A stretch of 64,000 nucleotides of DNA from an uncultured Oscillospiraceae bacterium (GTDB taxonomy: Bacteria > Bacillota > Clostridia > Oscillospirales > Oscillospiraceae): NCBI GenBank assembly GCA_934552825.1, contig CAKTEQ010000001.1, forward strand, positions 186,001 to 250,000, in the 5' to 3' direction. The notes under the pieces are model-generated. The model was not told the origin of the DNA. It did no database searches and was given only the letters and a program-made list of their open reading frames with translations. Of this stretch, positions 17,458 through 25,261 are shown one piece after another. Positions within the stretch are counted from its first letter, which is position 1. Every line of letters begins with the position of its first letter. A program made the translations under genes and the position numbers.

Positions 17458-18249
17458 ATGTTTCCTTACTTCACTCTTTTCGGCAGGCAGATATATCTTT
17501 ACGGCTTATGCGCCTTTCTCGGCGCTGCTCTTGGGTGGATACTCATGCACGTACGCCTTAAGCGCAATCCCGTCATGAAGGATACCGACTGCGAGATGGC
17601 GTTCATCTTCGCTCTGATAGGTGTGTTCGTAGGTGCAAAGGTCCTGAGCATCATAACGGTGCTGCCGGATATTATAAGGGACATCGGCATGCTCTCCACG
17701 GACCCCAAGGTCTTTCTCTCCCGGTATCTCTATTCCGGCTTCGTGTTTTACGGTGGGCTTATCGGCGGCATACTGGGCGTGTGGATATACTCCCGGCGCA
17801 GCCGCATACCCTTCAGGAATTTCATAACCGTGATGCTGCCCTCCGTGCCCCTTATCCACGCTGTGGGCAGGCTCGGGTGCTTCTTCTCCGGCTGCTGCTA
17901 CGGCATCCCCAGCGAAAAATTCGGCATCATCTTCAAAAATTCGGAGATAGCTCCGAATGATATCCCCCTTCTCCCCACTCAGCTTATCGAGACAGCCGGC
18001 AACCTAATTATAACTCTCGTCCTGGTGCTGTATATGCGCCGGCGTGACCGCCACCCATACCGTGCGCTGGCACTGTATCTCACAATGTACGGCGTTGTGC
18101 GTTTTGTCCTCGAGTTCTTCCGCTACGACGCCTACCGCGGCTTCGTGGGAGCGTTTTCCACAAGCCAGTGGATATGCTTCGGCGTGTGGATCTTCGCAGG
18201 TATTCTCGTCGCCCTTGCCCGGCGGGAGGAAAAGAAAACTGAAGGATAA
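17458..18249 (+). CDS. lgt: Prolipoprotein diacylglyceryl transferase family protein
   Basis: A 263-residue membrane enzyme with about seven helices that transfers diacylglycerol to the lipobox cysteine of prolipoproteins. The loop HAVGRLGCFFSGCCYG near residue 140 is the Cys-rich variant of the classic GRxGNFxNxE motif. This variant marks a distinct Lgt subfamily common in Firmicutes, so the exact activity is less certain. The ATG at 17458 has GAGGTG 9 bases upstream and is preferred to a GTG at 17446. Several lipoproteins in this window (ApbE, two binding proteins) would be substrates of such an enzyme. Confidence 0.88.
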   Translation: MFPYFTLFGRQIYLYGLCAFLGAALGWILMHVRLKRNPVMKDTDCEMAFIFALIGVFVGAKVLSIITVLPDIIRDIGMLSTDPKVFLSRYLYSGFVFYGGLIGGILGVWIYSRRSRIPFRNFITVMLPSVPLIHAVGRLGCFFSGCCYGIPSEKFGIIFKNSEIAPNDIPLLPTQLIETAGNLIITLVLVLYMRRRDRHPYRALALYLTMYGVVRFVLEFFRYDAYRGFVGAFSTSQWICFGVWIFAGILVALARREEKKTEG

Positions 18250-18252
18250 GCA

Positions 18253-18285
18253 AAACCGCCCGGGACATATCCCGGGCGGTTTTTA
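18253..18285. terminator. Bidirectional terminator
   Basis: Hairpin AAACCGCCCGGGA / TCCCGGGCGGTTT between lgt and lysA, with a T-run on both strands. Confidence 0.85.
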
Positions 18286-19578
18286 CACGTCATTCTTTAC
18301 GATATCCTCAAGGGTCTCACCCTTTACGGCCACATAGCTGCCTCCGTCCCGCAGCATCACAACAGGCGGCACCGGTATACGGTTGTACCGGGACGCCATG
18401 GAGTAGTTATAGGCGCCGGTAGTGCAAACGGCTATGATGTCCCCCCGCCGGATCTCCGGCAGAGTCACCTGCGGCTGGATTATGTCCCCGCTCTCACAGC
18501 AGCGCCCCACCACATCAGCCGTGATTTTGTTCTCTTCGTTCATTCGGTTCGCGGCAAACAGGGTATACTCAGAGCCGTAGAGGGCGTATCTGGGGTTATC
18601 CGTCATGCCGCCGTCCACGGAGACATAGTTCTTGTATCCCGGTATGCGCTTGATAGTGCCTGCCGTGTAAAGCGTCATGCCCGCGTCCGCAACGATGCTC
18701 CGGCCCGGCTCCATTATCACCTTCGGCAGCTTGATGCCAAGTCTTTCCCCGTTCTCCTTCACGCGGCGGGCCACCTCTCCTATGCTCTCGCCCATGTCGA
18801 ACACGGGGTCGCCCTCCGTATAGCGCACGCCGTAGCCGCCGCCCAGGTCCAGAACTTCGGTTATAAACCCATACTTCTCCGCAGCCATAGCCATGAACCC
18901 CATCATTATATCGCTGCCGCGGAGAAAAGTGTCCGCATCGAACACCTGGGAACCTATATGACAGTGGAAGCCTTCAAGCTTCACGTTCTTAAGCTCCAGC
19001 ACGAAGCGCAGCAGTTCTTCAGCCTGCCCCGTCTCTATGGCGACGCCGAATTTGGAGTCCACCTTCCCGGTGTTCACCGCCTCATAAGTGTGCGTATCTA
19101 TGCCCGGCGTAAGGCGCAGGATCACCCGTTGGATAATTTCCCTTTTGGCGGCCTCCTCCTGTATCCCCTGAAGCTCCTCAAGATTATCGGCAACGAAGCA
19201 GCCCACACCGTGCTCCATAGCAAAAGCAATATCGTATTCCGTCTTATTATTGGAGTGAAAATATACCTTCTCCATGTCAAATCCGGCGCAATATGCTGTG
19301 TATATCTCCCCCACGGAAACCACGTCCACGCCGAGCCCTTCCTCCTGCATTATGACGTACATCCGCTTGAAGCAGGCCGCCTTGCTGGCATAGATAGGGA
19401 ATGAACCCTCCCCGAAATAGCTGGCCATCGCCTGCTTATATACCCGGCAGTTGTGCCTTATTCTATCCTCATCCATAAGATAAAGCGGCGTAGCGTACTT
19501 CGCAGCCAGCTCCACCGTATCCTGCCCGGCAAAGGTGAGGTGCCCCTTCCCGTTTACGCCAATATTCTCACATATCAT
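18283..19578 (-). CDS. lysA: Diaminopimelate decarboxylase
   Basis: A 431-residue PLP enzyme of fold type III (alanine-racemase-like barrel) that makes L-lysine from meso-diaminopimelate. PLP lysine is in PIYASKAACFK near residue 62. HCHIGSQV near 205, DLGGGYGVRY near 243, EPGRSIVADAG near 290 and the cross-subunit CESGD near 358 are all intact. It starts 9 bases after the aspartate-kinase gene, forming a two-gene lysine operon. The final residues overlap the bidirectional terminator hairpin. Confidence 0.96.
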   Translation of the reverse strand: MICENIGVNGKGHLTFAGQDTVELAAKYATPLYLMDEDRIRHNCRVYKQAMASYFGEGSFPIYASKAACFKRMYVIMQEEGLGVDVVSVGEIYTAYCAGFDMEKVYFHSNNKTEYDIAFAMEHGVGCFVADNLEELQGIQEEAAKREIIQRVILRLTPGIDTHTYEAVNTGKVDSKFGVAIETGQAEELLRFVLELKNVKLEGFHCHIGSQVFDADTFLRGSDIMMGFMAMAAEKYGFITEVLDLGGGYGVRYTEGDPVFDMGESIGEVARRVKENGERLGIKLPKVIMEPGRSIVADAGMTLYTAGTIKRIPGYKNYVSVDGGMTDNPRYALYGSEYTLFAANRMNEENKITADVVGRCCESGDIIQPQVTLPEIRRGDIIAVCTTGAYNYSMASRYNRIPVPPVVMLRDGGSYVAVKGETLEDIVKNDV

Positions 19579-19587
19579 TGTTCTGCC

Positions 19588-20907
19588 TCACTTCACGAAC
19601 TCGTTGTATATGGCGCGCAGCGCGGGCACGTAGTCCTCGCCGCTCACCCCTACGATTATATTCAGCTCGCTGGAGCCCTGATCTATCATCTTTATATTCA
19701 CGCCGGCGTCGCCGATCGCTGTGAACACGCGCCCCGCAGTGCCCTTTGCGCTGACAAGTCCGCGTCCCACCACCGCAATGAGTGCTATATCCCGTTCCAC
19801 GCTGATGGTGTCCGGTTCAACCGCCCGGCATATATCGTCTATGACCCGCTGCTCTATGCCGGCCATGGATTTCTCGTCCACGATCACCGAGAGGGTGTCG
19901 ATGCCTGAGGGCAGATGTTCAAAGGACACCCCATGCTTTTCCAGCACGGCCAGCACTTTTCTGCCGAATCCCAGCTCGCTGTTCATCATGTCCTTTTCCA
20001 CGGATATCGTCATAAAGCCCTTATGCCCGGCAACACCCGTCACCTGATGGGGAGGCATGTCATCCTTACCAACTGTCGGCACAATAAACGTCCCTCTTGC
20101 ATCGGGATCGTTCGTGTTCCTTATATTTATCGGGATGCCTACTTCCCGCACAGGGAAAATCGCCTCGTCATGAAGAACGGTCGCGCCCATGTAGCTCAGC
20201 TCCCGCAGCTCCTTATATGTTATCGTGGCTATGGGTTCCGGATCCGGTACACACCGTGGGTCTGCCATGAGCATTCCGGACACATCGGTCCAGTTCTCGT
20301 ATATGTCCGCCTCAACCGCGCAGGCGACTATGGAACCCGTTATATCGCTGCCGCCCCGGGAAAATGTCCGGATGCTGCCGTTATGCATCTTTCCGTAAAA
20401 TCCTGGGACTACCGCGCGCTCGTGCTTCTTCAGCTCCTTGGACGCCCTGCGCTGAGTATCCGCACTGTCGAAAACGCCGTTGTCCTTAAACCTCACTATA
20501 TCCGCCGCGTCCACGAAATCATATCCCATGAAATCCGCAAGGATCATGGCGTTGAGATATTCCCCGCGGGACGCTGCGTAGTCCCTTCCTATCTTGTGCT
20601 CGATAAGCGTCTTTATCGTTGCAAACTCCTTTGAAAGGTCGAGCTTCAGCCCCAGGTCATGGATGATGTCCTCATAGCGTCTGATTATCCGGGAAAACAC
20701 CTCGTCGATGCTCCTGTCCTCCTGGGCAAGTTCGAAGCACTCATAAAGCATATCGGTCACTTTTTCGTCATCGTCGCTGCGCTTGCCGGGGGCCGACGCC
20801 ACCACATAGCGACGGCTGTCCTCCTCCTTGATTATCGCCGCGACCTTTCTGAAATGCTCCGCGTCAGCCAGTGAGCTGCCGCCGAATTTGACAACTTTAA
20901 GTTCCAT
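19588..20907 (-). CDS. Aspartate kinase
   Basis: A 439-residue aspartokinase catalysing the first step of the lysine/threonine/methionine pathway. The catalytic domain begins MELKVVKFGGSSLAD and has SRGGSDITGS near residue 205. Two ACT domains follow (about 305-439). The ATG at 20907 has AGAGGAGCGG upstream. It forms an operon with lysA, so lysine synthesis is the likely priority, and feedback by lysine through the ACT domains is probable. No lysine riboswitch is visible in its leader. Confidence 0.95.
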   Translation of the reverse strand: MELKVVKFGGSSLADAEHFRKVAAIIKEEDSRRYVVASAPGKRSDDDEKVTDMLYECFELAQEDRSIDEVFSRIIRRYEDIIHDLGLKLDLSKEFATIKTLIEHKIGRDYAASRGEYLNAMILADFMGYDFVDAADIVRFKDNGVFDSADTQRRASKELKKHERAVVPGFYGKMHNGSIRTFSRGGSDITGSIVACAVEADIYENWTDVSGMLMADPRCVPDPEPIATITYKELRELSYMGATVLHDEAIFPVREVGIPINIRNTNDPDARGTFIVPTVGKDDMPPHQVTGVAGHKGFMTISVEKDMMNSELGFGRKVLAVLEKHGVSFEHLPSGIDTLSVIVDEKSMAGIEQRVIDDICRAVEPDTISVERDIALIAVVGRGLVSAKGTAGRVFTAIGDAGVNIKMIDQGSSELNIIVGVSGEDYVPALRAIYNEFVK

Positions 20908-20956
20908 ATTACCCGCTCCTCTCTGCCCGGCTCGGCCCCGGACGGCTTTTGCTGTC

Positions 20957-20985
20957 ATTCTATCCTATGATAAAGTGCTTTTCAA
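20957..20985 (-). promoter_or_regulatory. Promoter of the aspartokinase-lysA operon
   Basis: Minus strand TTGAAA (20980-20985), 17-bp spacer, TAGAAT (20957-20962). Confidence 0.7.
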
Positions 20986-21022
20986 GCGGATAAAACGGCG
21001 GCGCATTCTTTTCTACGTTAAA

Positions 21023-21068
21023 GTGCAAATGTCACGCCTTTACCGCGCACTTTATATGAAATTTGCAC
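21023..21068. repeat. Spaced inverted repeat upstream of the lysine operon
   Basis: GTGCAAAT (21023-21030) and ATTTGCAC (21061-21068). It lies upstream of the aspartokinase promoter and could be a regulator site; no regulator is identified. Confidence 0.4.
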
Positions 21069-21096
21069 GTCTTTTCATCCCGCGCCCTCCCAGGGC

Positions 21097-21125
21097 TTGA
21101 GCCTGGTACTCTTTTGTGCTATGCT
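21097..21125 (+). promoter_or_regulatory. Promoter of the FocA-type gene
   Basis: TTGAGC (21097-21102), 17-bp spacer, TATGCT (21120-21125). Confidence 0.6.
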
Positions 21126-21154
21126 TGGTACAAACATAACTTGGAGGACAGCTT

Positions 21155-21922
21155 ATGAATTCCCCATTCGAGATTGCTCACGGTTACGCCGCTGTAGGCG
21201 CCGCAAAGACAAAACTCCCCCCTTTGAAAATGTTCCTGCTGGCTGTTATGGCAGGGCTTTTCATAGCCTTCGGCGCAGTCACTTCAACCATCGCGTCGAG
21301 CGGAGTGGGCATTGCCGGCGCCGCGAGGCTCATATCAGGCGCGGTGTTCCCCGTTGGGCTCACCCTTGTTATTCTGGCGGGCAGTGAGCTTTTTACAGGG
21401 AACTGCCTTATAATAATCCCGGTCCTCACCGGCGAGGTGAGGATATCGGCGTTTATAAGATGTCTTTTTATAGTATATCTCGGCAATCTCATCGGCAGCA
21501 TGATCGTTGCGGGACTTGTTGTACTGGGCGGCATACCGGTTCTGCACGCCGCCACGGATACCGCGCTTGCAAAGGTCTCTCTCCCTTTTTGGGAGGCGTT
21601 CGTCAGGGGCGTGCTGTGCAATATTCTGGTCTGTCTTGCGGTATGGGTCTCCTTTGCGGGCAAGACCCCGGGCAGCAAGATCGCCGCTATCTATCTTCCC
21701 ATACTTGCCTTCGTTGTGTGCGGCTTTGAGCACAGCGTGGCAAATATGTACTATATTCCCGTCGGTATCCTCACAGCCGCTAAACACGGCGCGGACATAC
21801 CCGGGCTCACGTGGGGCGCTATGTTTCTGAAAAATCTGCTGCCCGTTACTCTCGGCAATATGGCCGGCGGCATGGCCCTTGGCGCCGCATACTGGGGTAT
21901 TTATCTGAATGGAAAAGGGTGA
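21155..21922 (+). CDS. Formate/nitrite transporter family channel
   Basis: A 255-residue, six-helix pentameric channel protein of the FocA/NirC/HSC family. Typical segments are LAGSELFTGNCLIIIP near residue 80, RGVLCNILVCLAVWVS near 150 and GFEHSVANMYYIPVG near 190, with the conserved His in the last. The ion may be formate, nitrite or hydrosulfide, and context does not decide. The ATG has TGGAGGAC upstream. The asparaginase gene follows 5 bases later, so they form an operon. Confidence 0.92.
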   Translation: MNSPFEIAHGYAAVGAAKTKLPPLKMFLLAVMAGLFIAFGAVTSTIASSGVGIAGAARLISGAVFPVGLTLVILAGSELFTGNCLIIIPVLTGEVRISAFIRCLFIVYLGNLIGSMIVAGLVVLGGIPVLHAATDTALAKVSLPFWEAFVRGVLCNILVCLAVWVSFAGKTPGSKIAAIYLPILAFVVCGFEHSVANMYYIPVGILTAAKHGADIPGLTWGAMFLKNLLPVTLGNMAGGMALGAAYWGIYLNGKG

Positions 21923-21927
21923 CAACT

Positions 21928-22929
21928 ATGAAAGAAATACTCATGATAGGCACCGGAGGCACCATCGCCTCCGAGATGACGCCCGAGGGCTACGCCCCTG
22001 AGCTCACCAGCGAGCAGCTGCTGAATTACGTACCGGACATCTCTGACTTCTGCAGCGTGACCTGCACCCAGGTCTGCAACCTGGACAGCACAAATATCAC
22101 CCCGGATATCTGGCTGGATATCGCGGAAACCATACGCCGCAATTACGACCGCTACGACGGCTTCGTCATAGCCCACGGAACCGATACTATGGCGTATTCT
22201 GCCGCCGCTATGAGCTACCTTGTTCAGAACAGTCCAAAGCCTATCATATTCACCGGCTCCCAGAAACCCATAAATTCCGAGACTACCGACTCCAAGACGA
22301 ATCTGCGGGACAGCTTTATCTGTGCCAGCGCCGATACTCTCTCCGGTGTGTTTATCGTCTTTAACGGGAAGGTCATTCTGGGTACCCGGGCGAGAAAGAC
22401 CCATTCCAAGAGCTTTCAGGCGTTCTCCAGTATCAACTACCCCTTTGTCGCCGTGCTTCAGGACGGCTATCTCCTCCAGTATATCGACAGTCCCCGCCCG
22501 GCAGCTCCCGTGTTCTATGAGTCGCTGGACAGGAAAGTCGGGCTTGTGAAGATGATCCCGGGCACCGACATCGGGCTTATATCCTATATGCTGGAGCACA
22601 ATGACGCGCTGATAATCGAAAGCTTCGGCGTGGGCGGGCTTCCCAGCTACGAGGGCAGCGACTTCTACTCCGTTATCGAAAGCGCCGTTAAAAACGGCAA
22701 GACAGTCCTCATGACGACTCAGGTCCAGCATGAGGGCAGCGACCTCGCCGTATACAATGTGGGGCACAGGCTCAAGAATACACTTAATCTCCTGGAGGCG
22801 TACGACATGACAACAGAGGCCGCCGTTGCGAAGCTTATGTGGGTCCTGGGGCAGACGAAGGACGGGGATAAGATCCGTGAGCTTTTCTATACCCCCATCG
22901 CCCACGACATACTGAATCAGTCCAGATAG
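21928..22929 (+). CDS. L-asparaginase, type I (cytosolic)
   Basis: A 333-residue asparaginase without a signal peptide. It hydrolyses asparagine to aspartate and ammonia. Catalytic Thr12 is in MIGTGGTIASEM and the second Thr in IAHGTDTMAYSA near residue 80; both are intact. Start ATG at 21928 is preceded by AAAGGGTGAC. Co-transcribed with the FocA-type channel. An overlapping longer frame from 21811 is disregarded because it lies inside that gene. Confidence 0.93.
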   Translation: MKEILMIGTGGTIASEMTPEGYAPELTSEQLLNYVPDISDFCSVTCTQVCNLDSTNITPDIWLDIAETIRRNYDRYDGFVIAHGTDTMAYSAAAMSYLVQNSPKPIIFTGSQKPINSETTDSKTNLRDSFICASADTLSGVFIVFNGKVILGTRARKTHSKSFQAFSSINYPFVAVLQDGYLLQYIDSPRPAAPVFYESLDRKVGLVKMIPGTDIGLISYMLEHNDALIIESFGVGGLPSYEGSDFYSVIESAVKNGKTVLMTTQVQHEGSDLAVYNVGHRLKNTLNLLEAYDMTTEAAVAKLMWVLGQTKDGDKIRELFYTPIAHDILNQSR

Positions 22930-22932
22930 AAC

Positions 22933-22968
22933 AAAAAACAGAGCCGCCAGTGGCGGCTCTGTTTTTTT
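22933..22968. terminator. Bidirectional terminator
   Basis: AAAAAACAGAGCCGCCA with its complement ending in TTTTTTT, between the asparaginase gene and the converging binding-protein gene. Confidence 0.88.
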
Positions 22969-22976
22969 GCCTTTCC

Positions 22977-24038
22977 TTATCCATGATATTCAAACCCAAA
23001 GGAGTTCACCGTATATATCTCGTCGTATGCCCAGCAGGGACCTTCCTCCGCTCCCGACAGGAGCTTAAGAGCCACCTCCGCGAGGGTGATGCCCGGGGTC
23101 TCCCCGCCGTAGGCTGTGAGTCCACGGACGACAGCGCCATTCTCGGCAGAGCTCTCAATAAGTGTCTGTACCTCCGGCTGGAGGTTGCCCGTTGCCACCA
23201 CGCATACCTCGCCGAGAGGCATATCCGGCAGGGACGTGATATAATTGTTGATGCCAGTGAGCTGATCTGCATCGGACATGATGAAGCAGCGCAGACTGTT
23301 ATCCGCCGTGAGTGCAGCTTCGGCAAAGTTAAAACCAGCTTCAGCGGTATTGTTTGTTACTTCCTGGCGATAGGAAATATATGCCTTGTCCGAAGCCTCG
23401 ATTGTCTCCAAAATACCCTGAGTCCTGGCTATGTATTCCTGCAGATTGGTCTGAATCGCCACGGCTACGGGGATGCTCTTGTCCTCAGCGTCTGGCCAGG
23501 TCTTGTCAATGAAGTCCAGCATCATCTGCGCCGTCACAGTACCTGTGGCATAGTTGTCGGTAGTAAGTCCGCCGTCCACCTCGTATTCCGGCTGAGCGGA
23601 GAGTATCGTCACGATTATGCCGTCCTCTCTCGCCTTTGTGATTATATCCTCAAGTCCCGTAGGATCCATGGGGGAAATGCACAGGAGTGCCGCGTCCATA
23701 GTCATATAGTTCTCGATTAGAGGCACGAACTGGGTCATGTCCAGCTCAGCGGAGGCATACTGAGGGTTAAACCCGTGCTCCTCCATAACTCCCATCCACT
23801 GGTCTCTTATTACCTGGAGCGCCTCGGGTGCGTATGTTGGGAAGATCGTCGCCACAAGCTCACCGTTACCCATATAAGTTGTCCAATCGATCTTCTCATC
23901 GGTCTTTTCTGTATTCTCCTCCGCCTGCCCCGGTTTGTCCGGCGTCGTTTTCGATTCTGCCTTTTTCCCGCACGCGGTCAGGGACGCAAGGGAAAGGAGC
24001 AGGCACAGCGTCATAATAACAGCAAGCAACTTTTTCAT
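22977..24038 (-). CDS. Orphan sugar-type solute-binding lipoprotein
   Basis: A 353-residue lipoprotein with signal peptide and lipobox SLTAC-GKK. The mature part has a type I periplasmic-binding fold (YMGNGELVATIFPTYAPEALQ, then ISPMDPTGLEDIITKAREDG near residue 130), as in ribose/galactose binders. No ABC permease or ATPase is adjacent, so it either uses a remote transporter or acts as a sensor. It is divergent from a LysR regulator that precedes a glycyl-radical enzyme gene, so its ligand may be related to that enzyme's substrate (inference). RBS: AGGAGGGT. Confidence 0.85.
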   Translation of the reverse strand: MKKLLAVIMTLCLLLSLASLTACGKKAESKTTPDKPGQAEENTEKTDEKIDWTTYMGNGELVATIFPTYAPEALQVIRDQWMGVMEEHGFNPQYASAELDMTQFVPLIENYMTMDAALLCISPMDPTGLEDIITKAREDGIIVTILSAQPEYEVDGGLTTDNYATGTVTAQMMLDFIDKTWPDAEDKSIPVAVAIQTNLQEYIARTQGILETIEASDKAYISYRQEVTNNTAEAGFNFAEAALTADNSLRCFIMSDADQLTGINNYITSLPDMPLGEVCVVATGNLQPEVQTLIESSAENGAVVRGLTAYGGETPGITLAEVALKLLSGAEEGPCWAYDEIYTVNSFGFEYHG

Positions 24039-24210
24039 AGTTTTACCCTCCTATTACAGTTGATATTTAGCTATATCATCTACATTTTTTACAATACAGC
24101 AAGTTAATTATTCTGTAAAGTGGCTGTTTTCCCGTTTTCTATTGCCAAAACGCATAGTTGACTTCTTCCCTCAACCATGCTACCCTCAGTTTATAAAGGA
24201 GGCGCTGCAT

Positions 24211-25128
24211 ATGACCGTAGATCAGCTTCGTCAGTTTATCGCCGTTGCGAAACACCTTAATTTCTCCCGCGGTGCGGAGGAAATGTTTCTCCATCAGAGC
24301 ACCGTGAGCAAAAATATCGCCGCACTGGAGGCGGAGATGGGTGGGGCGCTCTTCATAAGGAAAAAGAACAACCTGCGCCTTACTGACGCGGGGATGCTGC
24401 TTTATAATGAGGCCCCCCAGCTTGTGGATAAATTCGATATGCTGGAAAAACGCGCCATGAACATCATGAGCGGCGCCAGCGGAAACATACGCATCATATC
24501 GGCGGGAGGATATCTGTCCGCCATCACCCCGACTTACAAGGAGTTTTCCTCCCTCTATCCCAACATTGCTCTGGATGTCACCGAGGTCCGCCAGCCATTC
24601 ACCGCGGAGCTTTTCCAGAGCGTCCTCGACGGCAGTCACGACCTTGCCATAGTTCCCACAGGGGAGCTGCCCGCCGGGGAGGACAATCTTGAGACACGCC
24701 TGCTGTTCCGTGACCGCTTCTCCGTGCTCACGTCCCCGAGTCACCCTCTCTGCGGGCGCGGCAGCGTCAGCGCAAGTGAGCTCTCCGGAGAAACCGTTCT
24801 GGTCCTGGACTACATGAAGCTTATGCCTATACAGCTTGTTGAAAACTCCCTCTTCATAAACGGTATCCCCGGCATCACTATTGAAATGATAGATTCTCCG
24901 GAAGCCCCCCAGCCCCCATCCTATCTCCTGCTTAAGGTCCAGTCCGGAGCCGGTATTGCCATTGTCCCCCGAATATCTGCCCTCACCGCCGGGTGGACCG
25001 GAAAAATGGAGGATCTCTCGGACCTGTTCCTGCCTTTTGATATCAGCATCATATGGCGAAAGAATAACATCAACCCCTCTTTGCAGCTCTTCACAGGGAT
25101 ACTTGAGAAGTATTTACCCCGCTTATAA
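24211..25128 (+). CDS. LysR-family transcriptional regulator
   Basis: A 305-residue LysR regulator. The winged helix-turn-helix is at residues 1-60 (MTVDQLRQFIAVAKHLNFSR, HQSTVSKNIAALEAEMG). An effector-binding domain of two alpha/beta lobes follows (about 90-300). The ATG at 24211 has AAAGGAGGC just upstream. It sits between the divergent binding lipoprotein and the co-directional glycyl radical enzyme, and could regulate either. A weak TTGACT-17-TACCCT element (24159-24187) may be its promoter. Confidence 0.9.
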   Translation: MTVDQLRQFIAVAKHLNFSRGAEEMFLHQSTVSKNIAALEAEMGGALFIRKKNNLRLTDAGMLLYNEAPQLVDKFDMLEKRAMNIMSGASGNIRIISAGGYLSAITPTYKEFSSLYPNIALDVTEVRQPFTAELFQSVLDGSHDLAIVPTGELPAGEDNLETRLLFRDRFSVLTSPSHPLCGRGSVSASELSGETVLVLDYMKLMPIQLVENSLFINGIPGITIEMIDSPEAPQPPSYLLLKVQSGAGIAIVPRISALTAGWTGKMEDLSDLFLPFDISIIWRKNNINPSLQLFTGILEKYLPRL

Positions 25129-25195
25129 TTTCGTTTTCTCATCGTTACCCGCTTCATTATGACTTCTATGCATATAACTTCGGAAAATATACGTT

Positions 25196-25224
25196 TTACA
25201 AAACTCAAATCCCTATTGTATGAT
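25196..25224 (+). promoter_or_regulatory. Promoter of the glycyl radical enzyme operon
   Basis: TTACAA (25196-25201), 17-bp spacer, TATGAT (25219-25224). RBS GGGGTGATATC follows. Confidence 0.6.
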
Positions 25225-25261
25225 TTACTCGTAAAGCGAAAAAACGAACCGGGGTGATATC

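Noticed and set aside
20908..21096. Lysine riboswitch before the aspartokinase operon
   Set aside because: The conserved lysine-aptamer junction motifs could not be found on the minus strand; only a plain promoter and a spaced repeat are visible.
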